Counted from the stretch's first letter, positions 1 through 6,680 are shown. The stretch is DNA of 9,541 nt from Synechococcus sp. CPC35 (GCA_002684175.1 NYUU01000123.1:1-9541), one strand, 5' to 3'. The notes: generated by a model not told the origin, from the letters alone. A program made the numbers and translations.

Positions 1-513
1 ATCCTTGTCATATATGAAATCTTTTTTTGTATCGATTTTGTGGCCTTTGACTGTCGCAACTTTTGAGTAAGGCTCATCGTTGTCGTCTCTGGCCATGATG
101 ATCGAGTCACCTTTTTTATATTGAATTTTAAAATCATATTCGCTTCTCTCGTCTTCCCAGGCGATCTTGTCCTTCTGTTTTCTATTGAAGTCTGTAATGG
201 TGACGTGTGAATCTTCGAGGTCTTCGCTATCGACGAAGAACCAATCTTTCCCCTTGCCTCCCGTGGCTTTGTTTTTCTTGCCTTCTTGGGTGTCGATATG
301 GTCATAGCCGTCTCCTCCAATGAGTGTGTCATTGAAATCACTTCCTTCCATCAGATCGTTGCCGCCTTTTCCATCGGCATTCATCTGTTGATCATCCCAG
401 CTCCAGACATATTCGTGTTTTGAAGATCCATTCTTTTTATTTTTATTTTTGACTTGTACTCCGTGCTCATAATGGCAACCAAATGATTTCTTGCACCACC
501 TTGGTAGGCCCAT
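1..513 (-). CDS. RTX-type calcium-binding protein (partial, C-terminus off window)
   Basis: Reading the minus strand from ATG at 513 gives 171 codons without a stop, running off the left edge. Residues 49-93 contain glycine/aspartate nonapeptide units of the hemolysin-type calcium-binding (RTX) kind: GKGGNDLME, GSDFNDTLI, GGDGYDHID and, after a lysine-rich interruption, GGKGKDWFF. Residues 104-117 (VTITDFNRKQKDKI) match the 'xITDFxxxxDKI' segment that usually follows RTX repeats. In known families such repeats form a calcium-bound beta roll in proteins exported by type I secretion through a C-terminal signal; that end is not visible here. There is no N-terminal signal peptide; residues 21-32 are a Lys/Asn-rich low-complexity stretch. 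An in-frame TGA at 543-541 limits the start, and no Shine-Dalgarno is seen. The DNA is much more AT-rich than the rest of the window, suggesting accessory or transferred DNA. The RTX assignment is good; substrate and role are unknown. Confidence 0.72.
   Translation of the reverse strand, partial: MGLPRWCKKSFGCHYEHGVQVKNKNKKNGSSKHEYVWSWDDQQMNADGKGGNDLMEGSDFNDTLIGGDGYDHIDTQEGKKNKATGGKGKDWFFVDSEDLEDSHVTITDFNRKQKDKIAWEDERSEYDFKIQYKKGDSIIMARDDNDEPYSKVATVKGHKIDTKKDFIYDKD
235..369 (-). repeat. RTX nonapeptide repeat block inside the partial CDS
   Basis: This segment encodes residues 49-93 of the RTX-type protein. Three glycine/aspartate nonapeptides are contiguous (residues 49-57 and 57-65 share a glycine, then 66-74). 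They are followed by a ten-residue Gln/Glu/Lys/Asn spacer and a fourth unit at 85-93. Family knowledge says each GGxGxD turn helps bind Ca2+. Four units is a short array. Confidence 0.6.
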
Positions 514-758
514 TGGTCGATTGAAGTAAATATAAAGTTTTCATAGTTGGAGCATCGCGGATGGGTTTGCTTCCTTAGCGTTGTCTTCGGTTTTATGTAT
601 AGGAATTGAGCATTATTGCTTGCTTTTCATTCATTGTGGCGCCCTTTTGTCTTTTCTGATTGGTTGTTTTGGCTGCGTCTTTTGTTGTGGTGTTGTTTGG
701 ATGACGGTTTGGCATCTCGTCAATACATTGACGTCGACAGTGCAGAAACATCACCGAT
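514..758. other. AT-rich intergenic region between divergent RTX gene and gltS
   Basis: These 245 bases separate two divergently transcribed genes and must hold both promoters. The DNA is T/G-rich on the plus strand with no convincing coding potential; the open frames crossing it are shadows that extend into gltS out of frame. A TATATT hexamer lies on the minus strand at 534-529, 16 bases from the RTX ATG, but no matching -35 was found. A small inverted repeat sits at 718-733 just before gltS. I see no RNA gene or mobile element here. Confidence 0.5.
718..733. promoter_or_regulatory. Inverted repeat upstream of gltS
   Basis: CGTCAA and TTGACG form a perfect 6-bp dyad around a TACA centre, ending 25 bases before the gltS ATG. 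It could be a small operator or a weak 5'-UTR hairpin. It does not match the NtcA consensus (GTA-N8-TAC) and I cannot assign a regulator. Confidence 0.3.
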
Positions 759-2000
759 ATGGAGCTATCGCCGCTGGTTTCAACCACGACGGGGTTTCTG
801 GTTCTCTTCCTGGGAAAACGCCTGAATCGCGAGCTGGGTTTTCTGAGGAATTACTCGATCCCGGAACCCGTTTCGGGCGGTCTGCTGGTTGCTTTGCTGC
901 TCACACTTCTGCATGTCGTCGGTGGACCCGAATTCAGCTTCAATCTGAATTCGCGCGATTTCCTGCTGGTGTACTTCTTCACCACGGTGGGAATGAATGC
1001 ACGCTTCCGCGACCTGATGCGCGGTGGCCCGGCCCTGTTCATCCTCCTGGGCCTCACCATCGCCTTCATGACCTTTCAGAACCTGATCGGTGTCTCCATG
1101 GCCGGGCTGCTGGGGATCACTCCCGCGGCCGGGTTGCTTGTGGGAACGGTGTCGCTCATTGGCGGGCATGGCACCACCATCGCCTGGGCTCCCACCTTCC
1201 AGGACCAGTTTCAGATTGAGAATGCGATGGAGATCGGTATCGCCGCCGCCACCTTTGGTCTGGTGCTGGCCAGCGCCAGTGGAGGCCCGATTGCGCAGTT
1301 TCTGATCCGTCGTTTCAAGGTTCCAGTCCCCGGAGCATCAACTCCGGAGAACGCTCCCACCACCAACGTGCCCACCACCGATGCTGAGGCCAGCGCTGAT
1401 CCCGCCGAACCTCGACTCCCCATTGACCTGGTCAGTGTTCTCTCCGCGCTGCTCGCCATCAATCTCTGCATCATTTCCGGCAGGTTGCTGAACCTGGCCA
1501 TTGCTGCAGCCGGCCTGAAGTTGCCGCTGTTTGTGCCCTGCCTTCTGGTGGGGATTCTTTACTCCAACCTTCTGCCGGAACATCGTTCCGAGCGTGCGGT
1601 GTTCCTCTGGCCCCGTCGTTCGGACGCCCTTGATCTGATCGGTGAACTGTCGCTGGGCATCTTCCTGGCGATGTCACTGATGAGTCTTCAGCTCTGGTCC
1701 CTGGTTGGTCTTGCCCTGCCCCTGTTTGTCATCCTGCTGACGCAGTTCATCTTTGCTCTCGCGATCAATCTGCTGCTGGTGTTCCGCTTGATGGGGCGGT
1801 CCTACGACGCTGCAGTGATCTGTGCTGGCTTCGGAGGCATCGCCCTCGGCTCCACACCAACGGCCATGGCCAACATGACAGCGGTGACCCAGCAGTACGG
1901 ACCCTCCACCCGTGCTTTTCTGATCGTGCCGTTGGTCTCAGCCTTCTTCCTGGATCTGGTCAACGCAGTGCTGATCCCGTCCTTCATGGGAAGGCTTTGA
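759..2000 (+). CDS. gltS: Sodium/glutamate symporter
   Basis: A 413-residue inner-membrane protein of the ESS (GltS) family, which imports glutamate coupled to Na+. It follows the E. coli GltS pattern along its length (E. coli ~401 aa). Visible landmarks are IPEPVSGG at 34-41, the first glycine-rich re-entrant segment SLIGGHGTTIAW at 132-143, and its inverted-repeat counterpart with GFGGIALGSTPTAMAN at 357-372. Hydrophobic helices fill both halves. The central cytoplasmic linker at about 188-220 is Pro/Thr/Ala-rich and longer than in E. coli, accounting for the extra length. ATG at 759 is chosen because an in-frame TGA lies nine codons upstream and the N-terminus aligns with the family; no clear Shine-Dalgarno is present. 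The gene stands alone, diverges from the RTX gene and converges on bioB with only 21 bases between stop codons. In a marine cyanobacterium it would give uptake of dissolved glutamate; this role is inferred from the family. Confidence 0.93.
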   Translation: MELSPLVSTTTGFLVLFLGKRLNRELGFLRNYSIPEPVSGGLLVALLLTLLHVVGGPEFSFNLNSRDFLLVYFFTTVGMNARFRDLMRGGPALFILLGLTIAFMTFQNLIGVSMAGLLGITPAAGLLVGTVSLIGGHGTTIAWAPTFQDQFQIENAMEIGIAAATFGLVLASASGGPIAQFLIRRFKVPVPGASTPENAPTTNVPTTDAEASADPAEPRLPIDLVSVLSALLAINLCIISGRLLNLAIAAAGLKLPLFVPCLLVGILYSNLLPEHRSERAVFLWPRRSDALDLIGELSLGIFLAMSLMSLQLWSLVGLALPLFVILLTQFIFALAINLLLVFRLMGRSYDAAVICAGFGGIALGSTPTAMANMTAVTQQYGPSTRAFLIVPLVSAFFLDLVNAVLIPSFMGRL

Positions 2001-2014
2001 AGGAACTTCAAGCC
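1993..2014. terminator. Hairpin in the gltS/bioB convergent gap
   Basis: GGCTT-(t)-GAAG pairs with CTTC-AAGCC around a GAA loop: nine base pairs with one bulged T, spanning the gltS stop codon and most of the 21-base gap before the bioB stop. Because both transcription units converge here it could serve in either direction. There is no U-tract on either side, so an intrinsic terminator is plausible but not proven. Confidence 0.45.
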
Positions 2015-2021
2015 GAATCAG

Positions 2022-3047
2022 CTACGCCGCCGCCGCGTCGCTGCTGTTGATCGGGGTGCAGGTTGCCAGGGAAGTCGCTTCCTCCTGTTCCTGCCAGCTC
2101 GCCTGCACCCCTGCATCCGCCAGCAGCTGCCGGTCAGCCTCCACGTCCGGATTGCCGGTTGTGAGCAGGGTGTCGCCGTAGAAAATTGAATCAGCTCCCG
2201 CCTGCAGGCAGAGAATCTGTGCTTCACGGGTCATCGATTCGCGGCCTGCACTGAGCCGCACCCGCGAATGGGGCATCAGGATCCGGGCGGTGGCCACCAT
2301 CCGCACCAGCTCCAGCGGTTCGAATGTTTCCCGCCCCTCGAGCGGTGTGCCCTCAACGGCCACAAGCCCATTCACCGGCACGCTTTCCGGGTGTGGATCC
2401 ATCGTGGCCAGCACCTGCAGCATCGAGGCGCGGTCCGTCAGGGTTTCGCCCATGCCGATGATGCCTCCGCAGCACAGGGTCACCCCCGCTCGTCGCACCC
2501 TTTCCAGTGTTTCCAGCCGTTCCTGGAAGGTGCGGGTGGTGATGATTCGGTCGTAATGCTCCGGGCTCGTGTCGAGATTGTGGTTGTAGGCGGTGAGGCC
2601 TGCCTCGGCGAGTCGTGAGGCCTGATCATCGGTGAGCATCCCGGCGGTCACACAGGCTTCCATGCCCATGCCGCGCACACCCCGCACCATTTCCAGCATC
2701 GCCTCGAAGGGTGCCCCATCACGAATTTCCCGCCAGGCCCAGCCCATGCAGAAGCGGTCAGCTCCCGCTTCCTTGGCAACCCGCGCCCGTTTCAGCACGG
2801 GTTCCACCTGCATCTGAGCTTCGAATGCCGCCAGATCGCTGCTGTTGAAGATCGACTGAGAGCAGTAGGCGCAGTCTTCTTCGCAGCCTCCAGTTTTCAC
2901 ACTCAGCAGTGAGGCCAGCTGCACCCTGTAGCCGGGGTTCGCTTCGCGATGCACCGTCTGGGCACGCCAGAGCAGCTCCATCAGCGGCAGTTCCAGAAGG
3001 GTCTGGATTTCTTCGGTGGACCAGTCGTGGCGGATTGTGAGCGTCAT
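2022..3047 (-). CDS. bioB: Biotin synthase (radical SAM)
   Basis: A 341-residue cytosolic radical SAM enzyme that inserts sulfur into dethiobiotin, the last step of biotin synthesis. The [4Fe-4S] cluster motif CxxxCxxC is C55-EED-C59-AY-C62. The [2Fe-2S] ligands expected from E. coli BioB are present at C100 (RFCMG), C132 (EACVTAG), C192 (LCCGGIIG) and R264 (VRLSAGRE). [10 protein letters not shown] at 154-163 and the [10 protein letters not shown] segment near the C-terminus are also typical. C193, next to the cluster ligand C192, replaces a serine of E. coli. The ATG overlaps the uppS stop by four bases (ATGA, 3047-3044), so translation is probably coupled, and bioB is the last gene of the lysA-dacA-uppS-bioB operon. 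No other biotin gene is nearby. The C-terminal ~20 residues are Glu/Ser/Ala-rich and not conserved. Confidence 0.98.
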   Translation of the reverse strand: MTLTIRHDWSTEEIQTLLELPLMELLWRAQTVHREANPGYRVQLASLLSVKTGGCEEDCAYCSQSIFNSSDLAAFEAQMQVEPVLKRARVAKEAGADRFCMGWAWREIRDGAPFEAMLEMVRGVRGMGMEACVTAGMLTDDQASRLAEAGLTAYNHNLDTSPEHYDRIITTRTFQERLETLERVRRAGVTLCCGGIIGMGETLTDRASMLQVLATMDPHPESVPVNGLVAVEGTPLEGRETFEPLELVRMVATARILMPHSRVRLSAGRESMTREAQILCLQAGADSIFYGDTLLTTGNPDVEADRQLLADAGVQASWQEQEEATSLATCTPINSSDAAAA

Positions 3048-3826
3048 GGTGTGATCGGATCCAGCCCTCCGAAACGGCGGTTGCGGCTTTGATAGTCCAG
3101 CAGTGCCTCTCGCAACGCCTCTGAATTGAAGTCCGGCCAGTAAACGTCAGTGACGTGGATCTCGGCATAGGCCAGTTGCCACAGCAGGAAGTTGCTGATC
3201 CGGTGCTCGCCGCTGGTGCGGATCAACAGGTCAGGGTCCTGTTCTCCCGCGGTGAACAATTCGGCGGCGATGCTGTTCTCATCAATCGTCTCCGGGTCCA
3301 GATCACCGCTGGCGGCTCGCTGGGCCAGCCTCTGGGCAGCGCGCACCAGTTCCAGGCGTCCTCCGTAATTGGTGCAAACGTTGAAGTGAATGCCGTCATT
3401 GGCGACAGTGCGTTCGGAGGCATCAGCGATCAGCTGCTGCAGTTTGTCGGGAAGGCCGTCCAGATCACCGAGGAAACGGATGCGCACCCGCTCCTCTTCA
3501 AGGGCATGCAGCTCGCTCTGCAGCACGCGTTCAAACAGGGTCATCAGAAAATTGACCTCTTCCCCGGGCCTCGACCAGTTCTCGGTGGAGAAGGCATAGG
3601 CGGTCAGTGCACTGATGCCCAGGTCACTGCAGAGCCTCAGGGTGCTTTTGAGGGCTTCCACGCCGGCGCGATGGCCCATGACACGCGGCAGTCCACGGGA
3701 TTCGGCCCAGCGTCCATTGCCGTCCATGATCACCGCCACATGCTGGGGCAGCCGGGTTGCATCCACACCAGGCAGGATGACCGGACTGGTGCTGGTATCA
3801 GTGCTGGTGGCCGGAGGGCGGCTCAA
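3044..3826 (-). CDS. uppS: Isoprenyl transferase / undecaprenyl diphosphate synthase
   Basis: A 260-residue cis-prenyltransferase that extends farnesyl diphosphate with isopentenyl units to make the C55 undecaprenyl diphosphate carrier for peptidoglycan and other surface polymers. All family motifs are seen: [12 protein letters not shown] at 30-41 with catalytic D35, MGHRAG at 50-55, FSTENWSRP at 79-87, NYGGR at 153-157, and [18 protein letters not shown] at 200-217, with E222 in the YAE segment that follows. Length is close to E. coli UppS (253) with a Ser/Thr-rich extension of about 25 residues before the conserved core. In cyanobacteria related enzymes may make slightly different chain lengths, which sequence alone cannot settle. 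The start codon overlaps the dacA stop by four bases (ATGA, 3826-3823) and the stop overlaps the bioB start in the same way, so the three genes are tightly coupled. Confidence 0.97.
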   Translation of the reverse strand: MSRPPATSTDTSTSPVILPGVDATRLPQHVAVIMDGNGRWAESRGLPRVMGHRAGVEALKSTLRLCSDLGISALTAYAFSTENWSRPGEEVNFLMTLFERVLQSELHALEEERVRIRFLGDLDGLPDKLQQLIADASERTVANDGIHFNVCTNYGGRLELVRAAQRLAQRAASGDLDPETIDENSIAAELFTAGEQDPDLLIRTSGEHRISNFLLWQLAYAEIHVTDVYWPDFNSEALREALLDYQSRNRRFGGLDPITP

Positions 3827-4659
3827 GACAGCGACTCGGACGGGGGGCTACCCACCGTACGCCGTGTTGGTGGGAGGGTTTCGGCGTTGCTGATCAGATT
3901 GTTCAGCAGCTCCTGCAGACGGGAACTGGTGATCGGCCGTTCCAGCTTCCCCTGGTTGGCCAGGGAGAGGGTTCCCGTCTCCTCGGACACCACGATGCTG
4001 ATGCAGCGGTCAAAGCGTTCGGTGATGCCAAGGGCCGCCAGATGTCGGGTGCCATAGCGACTGACGCTGTGGCGAGACAGCGGCAGGATCACTCCCGCTG
4101 ATTCGATCCTGTTGCCTCTCACCAGCACGGCACCGTCATGCAGGGGCGTGTCGGCGGCGAAGAGATTGAGCAGCAGTTCACGGCTGAGCACCGCACCGAT
4201 CGGTACGCCGGGATTGAGGAAATCCTCCGGCCGGAGATCACTGCCGAGGTCCACCACGATCAGGGCGCCGCGGCGCAGCTGGGACAGGCGTCCGGCCGCC
4301 TCGGTGATCTGGGCCACGGTTCCCGCGGCAGCCCTGAATTCCTTCTGGGGATTGCCCAGCAGCACGGCCAGTCGCCCCGTGCCGAGCAGTTCCATCAGCC
4401 TTCGCAGCTCTCCCTGCCAGAGGATCGCCAGTGAGAGGGAACAGGCCATCACCAGAGCATCCACAAGCTTTGTGGTGAGCGGCAGGTTGGCGAACCGTTG
4501 CACGAACCACGCCGTCGCCACCGGAAACAGCCATCCGCGCAGCAGCCAGAGGGTGCGCTGTTCGTTAACCCTCGAGAAGAGCAGAAAGCCGATGGAAGAG
4601 GCGAACAGAACGTCGAGAACAATGAAAAGTCGCGGATCAATCACCGCCGACACGTTCAC
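3823..4659 (-). CDS. dacA: Diadenylate cyclase, membrane-anchored CdaA type
   Basis: Condenses two ATP into cyclic di-AMP, a second messenger for K+/osmotic and envelope homeostasis in other bacteria. From GTG at 4659 the product is 278 residues, like B. subtilis CdaA (273). Hydrophobic segments at about 11-28, 36-52 and 66-82 are followed by [13 protein letters not shown] (81-93), the CdaA linker, and the DAC domain from about 105. The DGA motif is D175-G176-A177 within [13 protein letters not shown] lies at 225-229. The second motif reads GTRHLAALG (203-211): the usual RHR is RHL here, with L207 replacing the second arginine. A longer reading frame opens upstream to 4776, but this would overlap lysA by about 95 bases with a Cys/Arg-rich non-family N-terminus. 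GTG at 4659 ([10 protein letters not shown]) is 22 bases after the lysA stop. A second GTG at 4653 has a better-spaced GGAG (4662-4659) and would give 276 residues. It overlaps uppS by four bases. Confidence 0.94.
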   Translation of the reverse strand: MNVSAVIDPRLFIVLDVLFASSIGFLLFSRVNEQRTLWLLRGWLFPVATAWFVQRFANLPLTTKLVDALVMACSLSLAILWQGELRRLMELLGTGRLAVLLGNPQKEFRAAAGTVAQITEAAGRLSQLRRGALIVVDLGSDLRPEDFLNPGVPIGAVLSRELLLNLFAADTPLHDGAVLVRGNRIESAGVILPLSRHSVSRYGTRHLAALGITERFDRCISIVVSEETGTLSLANQGKLERPITSSRLQELLNNLISNAETLPPTRRTVGSPPSESLS

Positions 4660-4681
4660 TCCGTCCCTATCCCCGCTTGAT

Positions 4682-6061
4682 TCAACGTACCGCGTTAAAC
4701 CGTTCCGGCAGCACGTCGTAGCGCAGCAGGTCATCCGGCTGTTCCCGCTTCTGCACCAGTTCGGCGCTGCCGTCATTCACCAGCACTGCCGCCGGTCGAG
4801 GAATGCGGTTGTAATTCGAGCTCATCGAGGCGTTGTAGGCACCCGTCGCGAAGACAGCGACGATGTCCCCCCCTGATGTGCGGGGAAGTGGCAGGTCCTT
4901 CAGCAGTACGTCGCCGGACTCGCAGTGTTTGCCCACCAGATTCACCGTTTCCTCTGCCTCCGCCAGGGGGCGGTCCGCCAGGCAGCAGGTGTAAAGCGAC
5001 TGGTAGGTGATCGGCCTTGGGTTGTCGCTCATGCCACCGTCGATGGCGACGTAGGTGCGGATCCCGGGGATCGTCTTGCGTGATCCGACGGCATACAACG
5101 TCACTCCTGCAGTGGCGACCAGCGAACGACCCGGTTCGCACATCAGCCGTGGCAGCTCAAGGCCGCGTGCGCCGCAGGCCTCCGTGACCGCTTCCGCCAC
5201 CACCTGCACCCAGCGGTCGATGCTCGGTGGATCGTCGGACTCCACGTAACGGATTCCCAGGCCGCCACCAACGTTGAGGTCCTCAACCGGATGTCCAAGG
5301 CCTCGCGCGAGCTTGAGGGCATCAGCCATCACCGCCGCCAGGTCGCGATGGGGTTCCAGCTCGAAGATCTGAGAGCCGATGTGAGCATGCAGTCCTGTCA
5401 GCTGAGCCCAGGGCTGACCGACCAGGGCCCGCAGCACCGGCTCCAGCTGATCTGGATCGAAGCCGAATTTGCTGTCCAGATGCCCCGTTCGGATGTACTC
5501 GTGCGTATGGCACTCAATTCCAGGGGTGAAGCGCAGCATCAGCCGGGCCGGAGCGGAGCCCTGGGGCACCAGGGCCTCAAGCCGGTCCAGGTCGTGTTGG
5601 TTGTCCACAACCACCGTCACGCCGTTGTTGTAGGCGAGCAGAAGCTCGTCATCGGATTTGTTGTTGCCGTGCAGCACCATCCGTTCGCCAGGCATGCCCC
5701 CCCGCAGGGCTGTCAGTAGTTCGCCTGCTGAGACGGCATCCAGGCCCAGGCCCTCGGACGCCGCGATGTTGCTCATCACAAGGGAGCTGTTGGCCTTGGA
5801 GGCATAGACCGCAAGCGACGGCCCGCTGTAGTGCTGTTTCAGGGCATCCCTGTAGGCACGGCAGGTTTGACGCAGGGTCTGCTCATCCAGCACATAAAGG
5901 GGTGTGCCATAGCGATTCGCCAGATCGCTCAGGTTGCAGCCACCCACCACGAGACGATCTCTGTCGTCAAGAACCGTCGTGATCGGCGTGAGATTACGGT
6001 TTGGACTGTCCTTGTCCTGTGACGCCTCATAGGGACGTTCACTGGTGATCGTCTGGGTCAA
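4682..6061 (-). CDS. lysA: Diaminopimelate decarboxylase
   Basis: A 459-residue PLP-dependent fold-type III decarboxylase converting meso-diaminopimelate to lysine. The PLP lysine is K89 in VYASKANSS. Other family marks are HAHIGSQI at 225-232, the phosphate-binding NVGGGLGI at 263-270, CEPGRS at 308-313, the partner-subunit catalytic cysteine C380 in HCESGD, and ATGAYN at 405-410. The first ~40 residues are a variable, polar lead-in, after which family similarity starts at LVVGGCNLSDLANRYGTPLYVLD. The only start I can find at the expected position is TTG at 6061-6059: an in-frame TGA lies 20 codons further upstream and there is no ATG or GTG between. No strong Shine-Dalgarno is seen. It is the first gene of the minus-strand operon, 22 bases before dacA, and diverges from rimI across 62 bases. 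Because its substrate is also a peptidoglycan building block, it fits thematically with dacA and uppS. Confidence 0.96.
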   Translation of the reverse strand: MTQTITSERPYEASQDKDSPNRNLTPITTVLDDRDRLVVGGCNLSDLANRYGTPLYVLDEQTLRQTCRAYRDALKQHYSGPSLAVYASKANSSLVMSNIAASEGLGLDAVSAGELLTALRGGMPGERMVLHGNNKSDDELLLAYNNGVTVVVDNQHDLDRLEALVPQGSAPARLMLRFTPGIECHTHEYIRTGHLDSKFGFDPDQLEPVLRALVGQPWAQLTGLHAHIGSQIFELEPHRDLAAVMADALKLARGLGHPVEDLNVGGGLGIRYVESDDPPSIDRWVQVVAEAVTEACGARGLELPRLMCEPGRSLVATAGVTLYAVGSRKTIPGIRTYVAIDGGMSDNPRPITYQSLYTCCLADRPLAEAEETVNLVGKHCESGDVLLKDLPLPRTSGGDIVAVFATGAYNASMSSNYNRIPRPAAVLVNDGSAELVQKREQPDDLLRYDVLPERFNAVR

Positions 6062-6077
6062 GGGACAGCGGCGAAGA

Positions 6078-6123
6078 GGTGCAATGTAGGAATCGAACCC
6101 GATGCTGGCGATTCCGATTCACC
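6078..6123. promoter_or_regulatory. Imperfect inverted repeat between lysA and rimI
   Basis: Most of the 62-base divergent gap is one dyad. GGAATCG (6089-6095) pairs perfectly with CGATTCC (6109-6115) around a 13-base loop, and the outer arms GGTG-c-AAT (6078-6085) and ATT-CACC (6117-6123) pair with one bulge, separated by a small internal loop. It ends directly at the rimI ATG and begins 17 bases from the lysA TTG. On the minus strand one arm contains GGGTTCGATTCC, resembling a tRNA T-loop, but no tRNA is present. It may be an operator or 5'-UTR hairpin for either gene. Confidence 0.4.
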
Positions 6124-6564
6124 ATGGTCGTGTTTGATCTCGACAGCTCCTGGCTGGCGGCCTGTCTCAGGCTGGATCAACGTGCTCTCAACGGTCTCTG
6201 GACAGTGGAGCAGTGGAGCCGTGAGCTTGAGGAGCCCCGGCGTCTCTGTCTCGGCCTTCGCGACGGTCAGCAGCTGCTGGGTCTGGCCTGTGGCTGGCTG
6301 GTGGCGGATGAACTGCATGTCACCGCAGTGGCGGTTGACCCTTCCGCCCGCAGAGCGGGACATGGCCGGCGTCTTCTGTTGGAGTTGTTGCAAAGGGCAC
6401 TGCTGGAAGGGGCTGCCCACGCAACACTTGAGGTTGCCAGTGACAACGAAGCGGCAATAGGGCTTTACGGCAGCGGCGGATTTCACACCGCTGGCACCCG
6501 GTCTGGCTACTACCGAGACGGTCGGGATGCCTTGATCCAGTGGTGTCGACTCAGATCAACTTAA
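6124..6564 (+). CDS. rimI: GNAT N-acetyltransferase, RimI-like
   Basis: A 146-residue cytosolic GNAT-fold protein, similar in size to E. coli RimI (148), which acetylates the N-terminal alanine of ribosomal protein S18. Motif A with the acetyl-CoA pyrophosphate loop is seen as ELHVTAVAVDPSARRAGHG (63-81), where R76-x-x-G79-x-G81 fits the R/QxxGxG/A signature, followed by the helix RRLLLELLQRAL. Motif B is LEVASDNEAAIGLYGSGGF (102-120), matching the LEVRxSNxxAxxLYxxxGF pattern of RimI, and the end YYRDGRDALIQW matches the family C-terminus. The frame stays open upstream to a GTG at 6079, but ATG at 6124 gives the usual N-terminus, while the extra 15 residues would be encoded by the inverted repeat. 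The true protein substrate in cyanobacteria is not shown by sequence. It diverges from lysA and precedes clpC by 197 bases. Confidence 0.86.
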   Translation: MVVFDLDSSWLAACLRLDQRALNGLWTVEQWSRELEEPRRLCLGLRDGQQLLGLACGWLVADELHVTAVAVDPSARRAGHGRRLLLELLQRALLEGAAHATLEVASDNEAAIGLYGSGGFHTAGTRSGYYRDGRDALIQWCRLRST

Positions 6565-6608
6565 ACGTGAAGAAAATGTCGATTCAATCGTTCGGTTTCC
6601 CGCCCCCG

Positions 6609-6633
6609 AAAGATAAAAATGATGCTTATCTTT
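6609..6633. promoter_or_regulatory. Inverted repeat, candidate Fur-type box
   Basis: AAAGATAA (6609-6616) and TTATCTTT (6626-6633) are a perfect 8-bp inverted repeat around nine bases. The central 19 bases (6612-6630) agree with the classical Fur box GATAATGATAATCATTATC at 14 of 19 positions by hand alignment, with both outer GATAA/TTATC arms intact. It lies 129 bases before clpC and 45 bases after rimI. Alternatively it is a weak AT-rich hairpin at the end of rimI, though no U-tract follows. Confidence 0.4.
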
Positions 6634-6667
6634 GCGAGTTTGTTATCAATTTCACCTCTCTGAAGAG

Positions 6668-6680
6668 CAGTCTGAGACTG
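6668..6680. promoter_or_regulatory. CAGTCT-G-AGACTG palindrome upstream of clpC
   Basis: A perfect 6-bp dyad around a single G, 81 bases before the clpC start. The one-base centre makes it unlikely to be an RNA hairpin and more like a binding site for a dimeric protein. No regulator is recognised. Confidence 0.3.

Noticed and set aside
467..544. 25-codon minus-strand frame starting ATG at 544 (MKTLYLLQ...), overlapping the RTX start in another frame; possible leader peptide or frameshifted N-terminus.
   Set aside because: It is short, lacks a Shine-Dalgarno, and has no signal-peptide pattern of convincing length. RTX proteins normally lack N-terminal signals, so nothing requires it.
581..1219. 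212-codon plus-strand open frame overlapping the start of gltS.
   Set aside because: It is out of frame with gltS, changes composition from hydrophobic/Cys-rich to Arg/His/Pro-rich where gltS starts, and shows no family features; it is a shadow of gltS joined to AT-rich upstream DNA.
3155..4057. 300-codon plus-strand open frame antisense to uppS and dacA.
   Set aside because: It is the complement of two well-supported conserved genes; length results from GC-rich codon bias, and the translation has no recognisable domain.
6078..6123. Possible tRNA or tmRNA piece on the minus strand, from GGGTTCGATTCC and an ATTGCACC end.
   Set aside because: The T-stem pairs only at three positions, no matching acceptor 5' strand, D-arm or anticodon arm is found upstream in rimI, and no tmRNA tag-coding segment is seen. 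The bases are better explained as a simple hairpin.
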